Of a DNA stretch of 64,000 nucleotides, positions 36,700-46,323 are shown in pieces. Numbering within the stretch: the first letter of the stretch is position 1; every line of letters starts with the position of its first letter. Source of the stretch: an uncultured Pseudomonadales bacterium (lineage in GTDB: Bacteria > Pseudomonadota > Gammaproteobacteria > Pseudomonadales > Cellvibrionaceae); contig CANKXO010000001.1 in the NCBI GenBank assembly GCA_947487765.1, positions 620,001-684,000 of the forward strand. Direction: 5' to 3'. A program made the position numbers and the translations under genes. The notes beneath the pieces were generated by a model, which did no database searches, was not told the origin of the DNA, and saw only the letters and a program-made list of their open reading frames with translations.

Positions 36700-37065
36700 A
36701 TGATTTCTGACAGAATGGATATTAACCGTGTGTTAGTGGAAATGCGATCGTTGAAGGCTCAGACGCAAGCGTTCAAGCCCACAGAGTCAACAGATGTTAA
36801 CCCACTGAAATCGAGTCAGCCATTAAGCCCTGTTAATGAAACGCCAAATTTTGGTCAGTTGATGAATCAGGCTGTTGATAAAGTCAATGAAATGCAGAAA
36901 ACATCAAAGACAATGGCAACAGCCTTTGAACAAGGGCAGAGTGGTGTAGATATTACTGACGTCATGATCGCTTCACAAAAAGCCAGTGTTTCTTTTCAGG
37001 CAATGTTGCAGGTGAGAAATAAATTGGTCGAATCCTATCGCGATATTATGAATATGCCTGTATGA
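36700..37065 (+). CDS. fliE: Flagellar hook-basal body protein FliE
   Basis: FliE joins the MS ring to the proximal rod. The true start is ATG at 36700 after AAGAGGA, giving 121 residues; the earlier in-frame ATG at 36667 lacks a ribosome site. The conserved C-terminal half is plain: [52 protein letters not shown]. It is the first gene of fliEFGHIJ, driven by a sigma54 promoter. Confidence 0.94.
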   Translation: MISDRMDINRVLVEMRSLKAQTQAFKPTESTDVNPLKSSQPLSPVNETPNFGQLMNQAVDKVNEMQKTSKTMATAFEQGQSGVDITDVMIASQKASVSFQAMLQVRNKLVESYRDIMNMPV

Positions 37066-37117
37066 GAAATTTATTGATGAACAATGCGTATTTGTTAATG
37101 TCCCAAGGCGAAAATAA

Positions 37118-38839
37118 ATGAGTGCAGCAGAAGGCGTAGCAGGTTTGGATGATGATTTAGGAGCAGGTGCTGCTGGGCCTGGGAAGAAAGATCGATCCAC
37201 TAATGATTTAGTAGAAGGTTTTAATAACCTGAATCTTGTGAGGCAAGCCGGTTTAATGGTTGCACTGGCTGCCAGTGTTGCCATTGGTTTTGCCGCTGTA
37301 CTCTGGACGATGGGAGAGGATTATCGCCCATTATATGCCGGTTTAGATCGTTTAGACTCCAGTGAAATTATAGAAATTTTAGAAACTAACAATATTAACT
37401 TTAAAGTTGATACGCGCTCTGGTGCACTTCTTGTTGCCGCTGATGAAATTCACGACGCCCGTATTAAATTAGCCGAGATGGGGCTGCCGGGAGATTCATC
37501 CGTAGGGTTTGAATTGCTCGACAAGGAACAACCGTTAGGCACCAGCCAATTTATGGAGACGGCTCGCTACCGCCGAAGTTTAGAAGGCGAATTAGCCCGA
37601 ACCATTACCAGTATTAACAGTATTCGTGCAGCCAGAGTTCATCTTGCTATTCCCAAAAATTCTGTATTTGTTCGCGATGCTCGCCAACCGCGAGCTTCCG
37701 TTTTTGTAGAGCTGTATCCAGGGCGTGGTATTAAATCAGACCAGGTGCGTGCGATTGCTAATTTAGTCGCATCCAGTATTACTGAACTACAACTTAAACA
37801 CGTGACAGTCGTAGACCAAAAAGGGAATTTACTATCAACGGGTGATGATGATCCTAAAATTTCAAAAGCGCTACAAGAGCTAGAGTATGCGACACAGATT
37901 GAAGAATCCATTAACAATCGAGTTCGTAGTTTATTAGATCCTATTATTGGTACCAGTCGTTATCGTGCTGAAGTTGCAGCGGATGTTGACTTCAATGAAG
38001 TTGAGCAAGCTGAAGAAATGTTTAACCCCGATCTCCCCGCGATTCGCAGTGAACAAACCCTAGATGAACAACGCTTAGGTAGTGCTGCCGGGGGTATTCC
38101 TGGTGCATTGGCGAACCAACCACCTGCTAATGGCGAAGCCCCTGAACAGGCCGTTAATAAAGAGGGTGAACCAGTTGCACCACCATCAAATACCCGTAAG
38201 CAGTCAACACGCAATTTTGAACTGGACCGATCAGTCAGTTACACCAAGCATCAAGTGGGTAAAGTTCGCCGCTTAACGGTTGCTGTAGTGGTTGATGATA
38301 AAGAAGTTATTAATCCAGAAACGGGCGCACAAACCTATGAAGCTTGGTCCGATAATGAGCTAGAACGTTTAGCGATACTGGTTAGAGATGCCGTTGGGTT
38401 TTCAGCAGTACGTGGTGATAGTGTGAATGTTATCAACACTCCCTTTATTGATACAGGTGAGGATGCCTTAGATTCTGGTGAAGTGCCTATATGGGAACAA
38501 CCTTGGTTACGTGAACTATTAAAACCTTTTGCTGGCTTTTTAGTAGTGTTGGTCATGTTTGTGGGCTTATTGAGACCTATACTGAAAACATTAGCACGTA
38601 CCGGTACACAGGCGAAAGAAGATGAAGAAGCGAAACAATTGGCTGCATTGGAAGCGTCAGGCTTGGGCTCTTTTGATGAGCTTTCAGATGAAACTGTCAC
38701 CTTGCATGGTGGCGAGGCATTGGCACTACCAGGGCCTGAAGAGAGCTATGAGCATATGTTGAATACGATTAAAGGTCTGGTTGCCGAAGATCCAGGTCGA
38801 GTATCACAAGTAATTAAACGCTGGATTAATGAAGAATGA
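37118..38839 (+). CDS. fliF: Flagellar MS-ring protein FliF
   Basis: FliF forms the membrane-embedded MS ring on which the motor and export gate are built. The 573 residues show the first membrane helix (about 45-64) followed by ring-building motifs (YRPLYAGLDRLDSSEIIEIL, GSSVGFELLDKEQPLGTSQF region). A proline-rich loop (about 325-365), the second helix (about 473-491) and the C-terminal FliG-binding tail ending RVSQVIKRWINEE follow. Its stop codon overlaps the fliG start (ATGA), so translation is coupled. Confidence 0.96.
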   Translation: MSAAEGVAGLDDDLGAGAAGPGKKDRSTNDLVEGFNNLNLVRQAGLMVALAASVAIGFAAVLWTMGEDYRPLYAGLDRLDSSEIIEILETNNINFKVDTRSGALLVAADEIHDARIKLAEMGLPGDSSVGFELLDKEQPLGTSQFMETARYRRSLEGELARTITSINSIRAARVHLAIPKNSVFVRDARQPRASVFVELYPGRGIKSDQVRAIANLVASSITELQLKHVTVVDQKGNLLSTGDDDPKISKALQELEYATQIEESINNRVRSLLDPIIGTSRYRAEVAADVDFNEVEQAEEMFNPDLPAIRSEQTLDEQRLGSAAGGIPGALANQPPANGEAPEQAVNKEGEPVAPPSNTRKQSTRNFELDRSVSYTKHQVGKVRRLTVAVVVDDKEVINPETGAQTYEAWSDNELERLAILVRDAVGFSAVRGDSVNVINTPFIDTGEDALDSGEVPIWEQPWLRELLKPFAGFLVVLVMFVGLLRPILKTLARTGTQAKEDEEAKQLAALEASGLGSFDELSDETVTLHGGEALALPGPEESYEHMLNTIKGLVAEDPGRVSQVIKRWINEE

Positions 38840-39852
38840 GTGAAGAAGCAAATCCCGTTGCCTCGATGCCAGCTGTTGAGCAAGCAGCTATCTTACTGTT
38901 AACTTTAGGTGAAGCTGACGCCGCTGAAGTCCTTAAACATATGGGCCCGAAAGAAGTACAGCGTGTTGGCGCAGCAATGAGTAAATTATCTAATATCGAG
39001 CAGGAACAAGTGCATACGGTAATGGGTAATTTCATGGAGCAAGTGAGAAACTTAACTGGCCTAGGTGTTGGCGCTGATAACTATATCCGCAATATGTTAG
39101 TCACTGCCTTAGGTGAAGATAAAGCTCATGGTTTGATAGATCGCATTCTTCTTGGCGGTAATACAACAGGGCTTGATACTTTAAAATGGATGGAGCCACG
39201 CTCAGTTGCCGATATCATTCGCAACGAACATCCACAAATTCAAGCTATTGTTATTGCCTACCTTGACCCTGATCAAGCAGCAGAAATTATGGGTTATTTT
39301 TCTGACAGTGTCAGGCTCGATATAATGATGCGTGTCTCCTCGCTCGATACTGTTCAGCCCAGTGCCTTACAGGAACTTAATGATATTCTTGAAAAACAAT
39401 TCTCTGGTAATGCCGGTTCGCAAACGACAACCATGGGTGGCTTTAAATGTGCTGCTGAAATTGTTAATAATTTGGATAGTGGTATCGCCAGTGAATTACT
39501 CGAATCCATTAAAGAAATGGATGAAGACACCGGTAATCAAATTCAGGATCTTATGTTTGTCTTTGATAACTTACGTGATGTGGATGACCGTGGTATTCAG
39601 GCACTCTTACGAGAAGTATCTTCCGAGCTGTTAATTGTTGCACTGAAAGGTGCTGACAACGATCTACAAGAAAAAATATTTGCGAATATGTCTAGCCGTG
39701 CAGCAGAGCTATTACGAGATGATCTCGAAGCGAAAGGGCCTGTTAAAGTCTCTGAAGTTGAAGGTGCACAAAAAGAAATTCTCATTATTGCCAGACGTAT
39801 GGCAGATGCCGGAGAAATTTCTCTCGGTGGTGGTGGTGAACAGATGTTGTAG
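38836..39852 (+). CDS. fliG: Flagellar motor switch protein FliG
   Basis: FliG is the rotor protein that contacts the stator and binds FliF. The 338 residues match the usual length. Landmarks are AAILLLTLGEADAAEVLKHMGPKEVQ, the EHPQ motif in IIRNEHPQIQAIVIAYL, and the C-terminal torque helix DLMFVFDNLRDVDDRGIQALLREV with its charged residues. ATG overlaps the fliF stop by 4 bases. Confidence 0.97.
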   Translation: MSEEANPVASMPAVEQAAILLLTLGEADAAEVLKHMGPKEVQRVGAAMSKLSNIEQEQVHTVMGNFMEQVRNLTGLGVGADNYIRNMLVTALGEDKAHGLIDRILLGGNTTGLDTLKWMEPRSVADIIRNEHPQIQAIVIAYLDPDQAAEIMGYFSDSVRLDIMMRVSSLDTVQPSALQELNDILEKQFSGNAGSQTTTMGGFKCAAEIVNNLDSGIASELLESIKEMDEDTGNQIQDLMFVFDNLRDVDDRGIQALLREVSSELLIVALKGADNDLQEKIFANMSSRAAELLRDDLEAKGPVKVSEVEGAQKEILIIARRMADAGEISLGGGGEQML

Positions 39853-39960
39853 TTTAATAATCGTATCAGAGCATCATATTATTATAATAACGTAATTAAT
39901 AATAATTAACCGATACTATTTTTAAGTACCCTTATTCATTTTAAGTATTTTTTTAGAAGC

Positions 39961-41103
39961 ATGGGCAGTTGTATGGCATCAGAGTTTACGTCAGGATTTT
40001 CAGAGAAAGAACTGGATGGCTGTCAGAATTGGTCATTACCTGATGTTTCCTCAGGCAGGTTGATTCCTTCAGCCGAAAAAGAAGCAAAGGAAGCCAAAAA
40101 AAAACAGCCAATAAGTGATACTAATGATGAACCTCTAGATCCTTCAATCGGAGAATCGGTAGAATCTGTTGAGCAAACCGTTACTCCTATCACTGCAGAA
40201 CAACTGCAAGAAATTACAGAAGCCGCTGAAAAGGAAGGGTATGAAAGCGGTTATCAAAAAGGTTTTGAACAAGCCAAAGTAGAAGGCCATAAAGAAGGGT
40301 ATGCTCAAGGACTAGCTGAAGCAAAAAAAATGATGACCGAGCAATGTGAGAGATTGCAGCATATTCATGATGCCTTACTAATACCATTGCAAACTGAACA
40401 GCAGCAGCTAGAAAGCATTATTTTGGATATGATTTGTAAATTGACAGAAGCAGTCGTACTTCGAGAGCTAAAAACGGATTCTTCTCATATTACAACGTTG
40501 GTTGATGCTGCATTAAATACAATACCTGTCAGTGCTGATAAATTTGCGTTGTACCTCAATAGCCAAGATATCGATGTTGTGGAAAAATACTTAGATAACC
40601 ACCCACAAAGTATTGCTCAACAATCCGATAAACCTATGACTTACCATATTGATAATGCGCTTATGCCCGGAGGTTGTCGATTAGAAACGCGGCAAACCGT
40701 TGTTGATTACACTATCGAGCAACGCTTACAAAAAGTCATTGATGACTTTTTGCATAAACGTTTTGCGGATTATGAGCGTAGCCAAGAAGCTATTGTTAAC
40801 GATGATGAAACTGAACAATCTCAAATAGCCTATCAAGAAAAGAATAAAGAAAATATAGAGAGTATTATCGACAAGCCAGAGAGCATTGACTCAGATAGTA
40901 CTGAAGTAGATATAGTGGAGGCTAAAACGGAAGTTATTGAAAAAACAGAAGCTGAAAAAGTAGTAACTGAGAAGAATCAGGTTGAGCAAGAGAAGATCGA
41001 GGAAGAGAAAATAGAACAAGAAACTGCGATAAAACCAGAAGCCGAACCCGAACTTATAAAAGATGAGAGCCGTCTTTCTAAAGATCAAGACGAAGAATCA
41101 TGA
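39961..41103 (+). CDS. fliH: Flagellar assembly protein FliH with long acidic C-terminal tail
   Basis: FliH is the stator-like regulator of the export ATPase FliI. The core is recognisable: GxxxG-type repeats in the coiled coil ([28 protein letters not shown], about residues 95-125) and the FliH/VATPase-E-like domain to about 275, with MPGGCRLET. After that come about 100 residues of low-complexity Glu/Lys sequence ([18 protein letters not shown] and similar) not found in usual 230-270-residue FliH proteins. The start at 39961 has only a weak ribosome site; ATG 39973 is an alternative. Its TGA overlaps the fliI ATG. Confidence 0.9.
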   Translation: MGSCMASEFTSGFSEKELDGCQNWSLPDVSSGRLIPSAEKEAKEAKKKQPISDTNDEPLDPSIGESVESVEQTVTPITAEQLQEITEAAEKEGYESGYQKGFEQAKVEGHKEGYAQGLAEAKKMMTEQCERLQHIHDALLIPLQTEQQQLESIILDMICKLTEAVVLRELKTDSSHITTLVDAALNTIPVSADKFALYLNSQDIDVVEKYLDNHPQSIAQQSDKPMTYHIDNALMPGGCRLETRQTVVDYTIEQRLQKVIDDFLHKRFADYERSQEAIVNDDETEQSQIAYQEKNKENIESIIDKPESIDSDSTEVDIVEAKTEVIEKTEAEKVVTEKNQVEQEKIEEEKIEQETAIKPEAEPELIKDESRLSKDQDEES

Positions 41104-42509
41104 ATATCATTGATCAATCAATCACTGACCGTTTACAACATTATCAACCGTTTGATATCCCCAAAGCATTACCCGTTGCAGAAGGCCGTTTAACACGTGT
41201 TGTTGGTCTGACAATGGAAGCTGTTGGTTTGCAAGTATCGATTGGTTGCGAGTGCGACGTTATCACTCAGAGTGGCCGACGCCTTGAAGCAGAAGTTGTT
41301 GGTTTTAGTGAAGACAGAGTATTTTTAATGCCGATCAAAGCGATTACTGGTATTCAACCCGGTGCGCGTGTTGTCCCTAAAACCAATCGCCGTGGTTTAG
41401 TTATTAACGAACGCTTACTTGGACGCGTTATTGATGGCTTAGGTCAACCTCTCGACCATCATGGTTCGGTAGCCGGTGACGAGCATAACTCAGAACCGCA
41501 AACCATTAACCCATTGGATAGAGCGCCCATTCAAACACCGCTGGATGTTGGTATTCGAGCTATCAACAGTTTATTGACAGTCGGTAAAGGCCAACGTTTG
41601 GGCTTGTTTGCAGGCAGTGGCGTGGGTAAAAGTGTGTTGTTGGGGATGATGACCCGGTTTACTACGGCAGATATCGTGATTGTTGGGCTAGTTGGTGAAC
41701 GTGGCAGAGAAGTAAAAGAATTCATCGAGCATTCCTTAGGGGAAGAGGGGCTCAAAAAAGCTGTGGTAGTTGCTTCGCCAGCAGACGATAGCCCATTAAT
41801 GCGCCTGCGTGCCTCCGAGCTCGCCAGCCAGATTGCAGAGTATTTTCGAGATCAAGGTAAAAGTGTTCTATTACTGATGGATTCATTAACCCGTTATGCC
41901 CAAGCTCAGCGAGAGATATCCTTAGCTATTGGTGAACCGCCGGCAACAAAAGGCTATCCGCCTTCAGTATTTGCCAAAATCCCTCAGTTAGTCGAAAGGG
42001 CCGGTAACGGCCGTGAAGGCAGTGGCTCTATTACGGCATTTTATACCGTGTTAACGGAAGGCGATGATCTACAGGACCCTGTTGCAGACTCTGCAAGAGC
42101 GATTCTCGATGGCCATATTGTCTTATCCAGAAAGCTGGCAGAGCAGGGGGTATACCCAGCCATTGATGTTGAAATGTCCATCAGCCGGGCAATGACCAAT
42201 ATTGTCGAGGCCGATGACCTTAAGCTCACTCAGCGCTTTAAGCGCTTCCTGGCCCTGTATCAAAAGAATCGTGACTTAGTAAGCATTGGCGCCTATGTCC
42301 GTGGCAATGATCCTGAAACTGATATGGCGCTGGATTATCACTCAAAATTACAATTATTTATTCAACAAGGCATTGGCGAGCGTGTCGATTATGCTGAAAG
42401 TCGACTACACTTAAAAAAACTGATGGAGCCAACACTACAAGCACCCAAACAAGTGCCTCCTCTTCATCAGCCACCACCACAGCAGGCACAGATGCGGCCA
42501 ACCCAATAA
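41100..42509 (+). CDS. fliI: Flagellum-specific ATP synthase FliI
   Basis: The hexameric export ATPase related to F1-beta. The 469 residues have Walker [15 protein letters not shown] near 175, Walker [14 protein letters not shown] near 258, and FliI signatures [16 protein letters not shown] and [19 protein letters not shown]-like text (reading [20 protein letters not shown]). A proline/glutamine-rich tail of about 28 residues ends the protein. Translation is coupled to fliH by the ATGA overlap. Confidence 0.97.
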   Translation: MNIIDQSITDRLQHYQPFDIPKALPVAEGRLTRVVGLTMEAVGLQVSIGCECDVITQSGRRLEAEVVGFSEDRVFLMPIKAITGIQPGARVVPKTNRRGLVINERLLGRVIDGLGQPLDHHGSVAGDEHNSEPQTINPLDRAPIQTPLDVGIRAINSLLTVGKGQRLGLFAGSGVGKSVLLGMMTRFTTADIVIVGLVGERGREVKEFIEHSLGEEGLKKAVVVASPADDSPLMRLRASELASQIAEYFRDQGKSVLLLMDSLTRYAQAQREISLAIGEPPATKGYPPSVFAKIPQLVERAGNGREGSGSITAFYTVLTEGDDLQDPVADSARAILDGHIVLSRKLAEQGVYPAIDVEMSISRAMTNIVEADDLKLTQRFKRFLALYQKNRDLVSIGAYVRGNDPETDMALDYHSKLQLFIQQGIGERVDYAESRLHLKKLMEPTLQAPKQVPPLHQPPPQQAQMRPTQ

Positions 42510-42545
42510 CAGTCTCAATAAAAACGAAGTATTCTGGAGAATCGT

Positions 42546-42998
42546 GTGTCAAACAACCTGCAAAGCAAGGCGCAAACACAACAATTAGAGCTAGTGAAAG
42601 ATCAGGCCGAGCAGAAGCAGCGAGAGTTAGCTGAAAACTTTGAAAAAGCCGTTAATTTTGTGCAAGGTGAACGCAAGCAGCTATTACAATTACAAGATTA
42701 CGAAACCGATTATTTAGAAAAAATTAAACAAGAGCAGGGAGCATGGACGGCCGAGACAACAGGGCGTTACCGAAATTTCTGTCACCAGCTATCACAAGCC
42801 ATTGTTGAGCAAAGCGGTAAACTGACAGAAGCAGAAAAGCAGCTGGATAAAATGCGTAAAACCTTATGCGAGCAACAACAAAAAATCAACGTGCTCGATG
42901 ATTTAATTGAACGAGAACACCTTCAAGCCGCCCACGTTCAAAACCATCTACAACAAAAAGAAATGGATGAACATTCTACTCGCTTGTATTGTCGATAA
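42546..42998 (+). CDS. fliJ: Flagellar export chaperone FliJ
   Basis: A 150-residue, almost wholly coiled-coil protein that links FliI to the export gate. Landmarks are QLELVKDQAEQKQRELAENFEKA, the LQDYETDYL segment and a Glu/Gln-rich second helix ending QQKEMDEHSTRLYCR. The GTG start at 42546 follows GGAG. It closes the cluster here: fliK, fliL and fliM, which usually follow in relatives, are absent from this place. Confidence 0.9.
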   Translation: MSNNLQSKAQTQQLELVKDQAEQKQRELAENFEKAVNFVQGERKQLLQLQDYETDYLEKIKQEQGAWTAETTGRYRNFCHQLSQAIVEQSGKLTEAEKQLDKMRKTLCEQQQKINVLDDLIEREHLQAAHVQNHLQQKEMDEHSTRLYCR

Positions 42999-43054
42999 TA
43001 AAGCGGCGTCAAATTCTACATTTAAGCTTTTTTGTATTGATTGACATTCCTTTA

Positions 43055-43417
43055 TCACATGATAACCGTATAAGTTTTAGAGACTATTTTCCAGCCTTCT
43101 AATAGCCTGAGTAGTGTGAGTACATCAACAAATTGCCTATCGGGTAAGTCAAATTTAACTTTGGCCCAAGCCATATCTTCTATGACTTCAATAGATAAAA
43201 GCTCGTTTGTATGTTCGGGTAATTTACCAGCTCCAGCGAATTGGATAAAACGATCACGAGGGACAATTTCTAATCGTCCTTCACTATCGGTTGAATGAAG
43301 GTTTGTGCTTGAATAGAATGCTTTGGTCAAACGCTCCGGGCTTGGGTCGGTAGTTCCTTTTAAATAATCCATAACTGTTGCACGGGCAAGGTTTTCTTCG
43401 TGTTTATAGTCGCTCAT
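43055..43417 (-). CDS. NTF2-like protein (putative lumazine-binding/SnoaL-like fold)
   Basis: A 120-residue protein with the pattern of the nuclear transport factor 2-like family used for small enzymes and binding proteins. It has an N-terminal helix (ENLARATVMDYLKGTTD), then PERLTKAFYSSTNLHSTD, IEVIEDMAWAKVKFDLPDRQFVDVLTLLRLLEGWKIVSKTY as the curved sheet. The closing W-K-I-V-S-K strand is typical. No signal peptide. It converges with fliJ and marks the start of an accessory patch. Confidence 0.78.
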   Translation of the reverse strand: MSDYKHEENLARATVMDYLKGTTDPSPERLTKAFYSSTNLHSTDSEGRLEIVPRDRFIQFAGAGKLPEHTNELLSIEVIEDMAWAKVKFDLPDRQFVDVLTLLRLLEGWKIVSKTYTVIM

Positions 43418-43586
43418 TTAAGGACATATGATGTAAAAAATTGGCGTAATATTATCAATAGGTGCTTTAATTTGGCTATGGATGATTTCACTAAAAAGAT
43501 GGACAAATTAGTAGTTATTACAGATGTTTATTCTTATATGGCAAGTGCATATAATATCTCAAGTAAATTAATTAACAGAGGATGTG

Positions 43587-44116
43587 ATGATAATGTTATT
43601 GACACACGCGGATGCCGAAAGGCGTTATAGCCAGATAAGAAAAATTGCACTGAAAGCGGTATCTAATCAGGTATCACCGAATTTAAAGCTGGATTTTAAA
43701 CTGATTGATAAAAACGCACTGAATGCTTGTGATAAATGGAGTTTTTCTTCTAATAGGTTGGTTGATTGGGATTGGAATGATGGATATGCTAGTTTTAAGT
43801 TCCGCTACCCCAAAGGTTTGAATTAGCTTTGTGGCATAAAAACCAACTTGTCAGTTTATCTCTTGGGCGCCCTACTTATCACGGGACAAGCTTACGATTA
43901 GATGTTATTGAAGGAAATCCTGAAGGTAGAGAAATAAAAGTCTTTCCTGCTGTAGTTGCTGCTATGGCAGTATATGCTTCTGCTTTGGGAGCAGATGAAA
44001 TTAGAGTTATGAATCCAATAAACCAAATAGTAAAAGATTACTATTCCAAGCAAGGATTTACCTTTATAGCCAAAGGTAACTATTTGTATAAAAAACTATC
44101 GGAGTTGGTACTATGA
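43587..44116 (+). pseudogene. Acetyltransferase-like gene split by a frameshift
   Basis: The frame from 43587 (after AGAGG) runs to a TAG at 43824-43826 and ends in the fragment FKFRYPK-GLN. The frame from 43814 continues in the -1 frame as RFELALWHKNQLVSLSLGRP and runs to 44116. Adding one A to the AAA at 43812-43814 would join them into about 177 residues. The second part ends like a GNAT fold (ADEIRVMNPINQIVKDYYSKQGFTF). I read this as one gene with a one-base deletion, a sequencing error or a true mutation. Its stop overlaps the next start (ATGA), which suggests it was recently intact. Confidence 0.65.
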
Positions 44117-44319
44117 CCGATAAAAAAACTATTTCTATTCATAAGCATAGAAAAAAGAAAAAACCGCCATCTTTAGATGATATCGCTAGATCCGTAGTAA
44201 AAGGGTGTATGGAGCCCATGATGGATAATTCTATTGATGAACCTGATGCATTAGCATCTGGCGGCTTTGATCTTGATGATGAAGATAAAAAGGGAAAGGG
44301 AAAAAATAATGAAAAATGA
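44113..44319 (+). CDS. Small charged hypothetical protein
   Basis: A 68-residue ORF beginning at an ATG that overlaps the stop of the acetyltransferase-like gene by 4 bases, so it is probably translationally coupled. The N-terminus is very basic (HKHRKKKK), the middle reads PPSLDDIARSVVKGCMEP, and the end is acidic then lysine-rich. No family recognised. Coupled position is the main support that it is real. Confidence 0.5.
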   Translation: MTDKKTISIHKHRKKKKPPSLDDIARSVVKGCMEPMMDNSIDEPDALASGGFDLDDEDKKGKGKNNEK

Positions 44320-44506
44320 TAATAAGAAAGCCTATCTATCGAATATAGAGAAGCAAAAAACTCCACTGCAAAATGAAGTGCCTCCCGAAGATGCATTCAT
44401 TAAGTTATCGATAGCTGCTATGAGTGCAGCAGATCGCAGTAATCTTAAAAATTTGAGTATTGATGATGACGATGTAGTCACAGATCCTCTAAGTAAAAAT
44501 CGATAA
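44309..44506 (+). CDS. Small hypothetical protein
   Basis: A 65-residue ORF; the ATG at 44309 follows AGGGAAAGGG and overlaps the end of the previous small ORF by 11 bases. An earlier in-frame ATG at 44267 is less well placed. The protein is hydrophilic, with a helical middle (DAFIKLSIAAMSAADRSNLK) and an Asp run near the end. No family recognised; it appears to belong to the same small operon. Confidence 0.45.
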   Translation: MKNDNKKAYLSNIEKQKTPLQNEVPPEDAFIKLSIAAMSAADRSNLKNLSIDDDDVVTDPLSKNR

Positions 44507-44526
44507 GCCTAAAATGTAGAGAGATA

Positions 44527-45006
44527 ATGATCAGAGAAATGACTCTGCCAGACTTTAAAGTCTTCTGGCAAACATTTTCAGAAATAGTTAATGCACAAGA
44601 AACCTATGCCTTTGAGCCTGATATGAGTTTTGGGCAGGCTTATGAATTATGGTGTGTCTCACCATTAAAAACCTTTGTTTTTGAAGAGGGTAATCAAATT
44701 TTAGGCTCTTATTATATAAAGCCCAACGGTGTAGGGCCGAGTAGCCATATTTGTAATTGTGGATATATGGTACATCCAGAATCAAGAGGTAGGGGTATTG
44801 CCCGTAAGCTTTGTGAGCATTCGCAGCAAGTGGCTATAGAGCTAGGTTTTAAGGCGATGCAATTTAATGCTGTTGTTTCAACTAATGAGGTTGCGATTTC
44901 ACTGTGGAAAAAATTAGGTTATAGCATTATTGGGACTATACCTAAGGCTTATCTACATAAACAGTTAGGTTATGTAGATAGTTATATTATGCATAAATCA
45001 CTATAA
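44527..45006 (+). CDS. GNAT-family N-acetyltransferase
   Basis: A 159-residue acetyltransferase. It opens IREMTLPDFKVFWQTF and has the GNAT acetyl-CoA loop in GYMVHPESRGRGIARKLCEHS (R-G-x-G-I-A), followed by the C-terminal NEVAISLWKKLGYSIIGTIP motif. Substrate is unknown. It follows the two tiny ORFs by 21 bases on the same strand. Confidence 0.88.
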   Translation: MIREMTLPDFKVFWQTFSEIVNAQETYAFEPDMSFGQAYELWCVSPLKTFVFEEGNQILGSYYIKPNGVGPSSHICNCGYMVHPESRGRGIARKLCEHSQQVAIELGFKAMQFNAVVSTNEVAISLWKKLGYSIIGTIPKAYLHKQLGYVDSYIMHKSL

Positions 45007-45093
45007 GTTGTAATATCTATAATTGAGAATAATCCTTGAGGTGCTACTGGTTTTAGTTAGCGTATAAATTAAATAATAAAAAGGAGGCTACAA

Positions 45094-45489
45094 ATGGTCG
45101 AATTAAATTGGTTAGGTATTATCGTCGCAACATTGATAGGTATGTTTCTTGGTGCTTTCTGGTACTCGCCAGTGGCATTTGGCAATGCATGGATGAAGTG
45201 CATTGGCCAGACTAAGGAAACATTGGGTAAGCAAACAGGGCCCTTGGTCGGTAGTATTTTTGCCAGCTTGCTGACAGCGATTGGCGTAGCTTTATTATTT
45301 GCACTGATTAATGTTAGCAGCGTTTCTGCTGCTGTCGGTATTGGTCTTATTTTAGGTGTTCTTGTTATATTCCCTGCCTTGTTATCCGATAATCTATTTT
45401 GTGGCTGGGGTGCAAAACTTTTGTGGATTCAAGCAGGTTATCGAGTAGTCACTGTGTTTTTGATGTCGCTGGCAATGTATTTGGTGTAG
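45094..45489 (+). CDS. DUF1761-family membrane protein
   Basis: A 131-residue integral membrane protein with four predicted helices. The opening LNWLGIIVATLIGMFLGAFWYSPVAFGNAWM is the signature of DUF1761, a family of unknown role. A strong AAGGAGG precedes the ATG. It looks monocistronic. Confidence 0.82.
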   Translation: MVELNWLGIIVATLIGMFLGAFWYSPVAFGNAWMKCIGQTKETLGKQTGPLVGSIFASLLTAIGVALLFALINVSSVSAAVGIGLILGVLVIFPALLSDNLFCGWGAKLLWIQAGYRVVTVFLMSLAMYLV

Positions 45490-45822
45490 TAGAGATAGCT
45501 AGTGTTATACCTTTCTCTATATCAAATTAGCTAGACTTTTTATCGCTTTACTATTGGGAGTGAGACTTTTGCTTCGGAGAACCTTGCAAAAAATAGGGTA
45601 GGGAAAATTAATAAGCCTATTGGGCGTAATGCGAAATAAGAAAAAATGTGCGATATTCGCAAAGCCTTTAATAAGTTAATGTTGTTTATTTTTTCCATAC
45701 CGATGTTGTGGTGTTTAAAAGTGAATTAGATCATGTCTTCTTTGAATTGAAAGAGATTATACTAAGGCGATAGTGCTTTTATAAAATAAAACCTAATCAA
45801 TTAATTCATTTTTAAAGCACCA
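45490..45822. other. Intergenic region, nothing identified
   Basis: About 330 AT-rich bases between the DUF1761 gene and the convergent DUF934 gene. I see no ORF, tRNA-like fold, clear terminator or repeat. Confidence 0.4.
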
Positions 45823-46323
45823 TCACCAGCCCGGTTGATAACCTTTACTAAATGCCTTCAATGCATTGAGTATTATGTCAACATCTTCATTAGCGCTGAG
45901 CTCAAAGGCGTTAAAGCCGCAGCGATACAAATAATATAACTGATCAAGAATGATGGCTCCTGTTGCACGTAGTTCGCCTGTAAAACCATACTGACGTAGT
46001 TGCGCAGCCAAACTAAAGCCACGGCCATCCGTGAAAGTGCTAAATTCAATACTGATCAAATCTATCTTATCTAAATCATCTAACAGATCAATCTCATAAA
46101 GATCGGAGTCAGCAGGTAAGGTGATACCTAATGCCCATTCTTCAGTGAGTAGCTCGCCTCGTTCTTGTCGCCATTGACAGAGTGATACTGATTTATAAAT
46201 GGGCTTTTCAGTGTTTTTTTCAGAATCCCGCCAAGGGTCATTACATAAATCTGTGTTTTTAATTAAAATTTTATCTGTTTTGTAAACTCTCTCAGGTGAG
46301 CCGACTTTATTAATGTTGCTCAT
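45823..46323 (-). CDS. DUF934 protein, sulfite reduction accessory
   Basis: A 166-residue protein of the DUF934 family, found next to CysI-type sulfite reductases and thought to help the reductase, possibly as an electron-transfer or assembly partner. Landmarks are IDLISIEFSTFTDGRGFSLAAQLRQYGFTGELRATGAIILDQLYYLYRCGFNAFEL. Its ATG overlaps the stop of the reductase gene (ATGA). The link to sulfite reduction is by family and gene order. Confidence 0.88.
   Translation of the reverse strand: MSNINKVGSPERVYKTDKILIKNTDLCNDPWRDSEKNTEKPIYKSVSLCQWRQERGELLTEEWALGITLPADSDLYEIDLLDDLDKIDLISIEFSTFTDGRGFSLAAQLRQYGFTGELRATGAIILDQLYYLYRCGFNAFELSANEDVDIILNALKAFSKGYQPGW

Noticed and set aside
43400-43630. 76-residue ORF (or 50 residues from ATG 43478) before the frameshifted gene
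   Set aside because: Poor ribosome site, overlaps the better-supported start at 43587, and no family is recognised. It could be a remnant, but I cannot support it.
43806-43820. Programmed -1 ribosomal frameshift at TAC CCC AAA GGT
   Set aside because: The heptamer does not fit the X XXY YYZ rule and no downstream pseudoknot is evident; a missing A is simpler.
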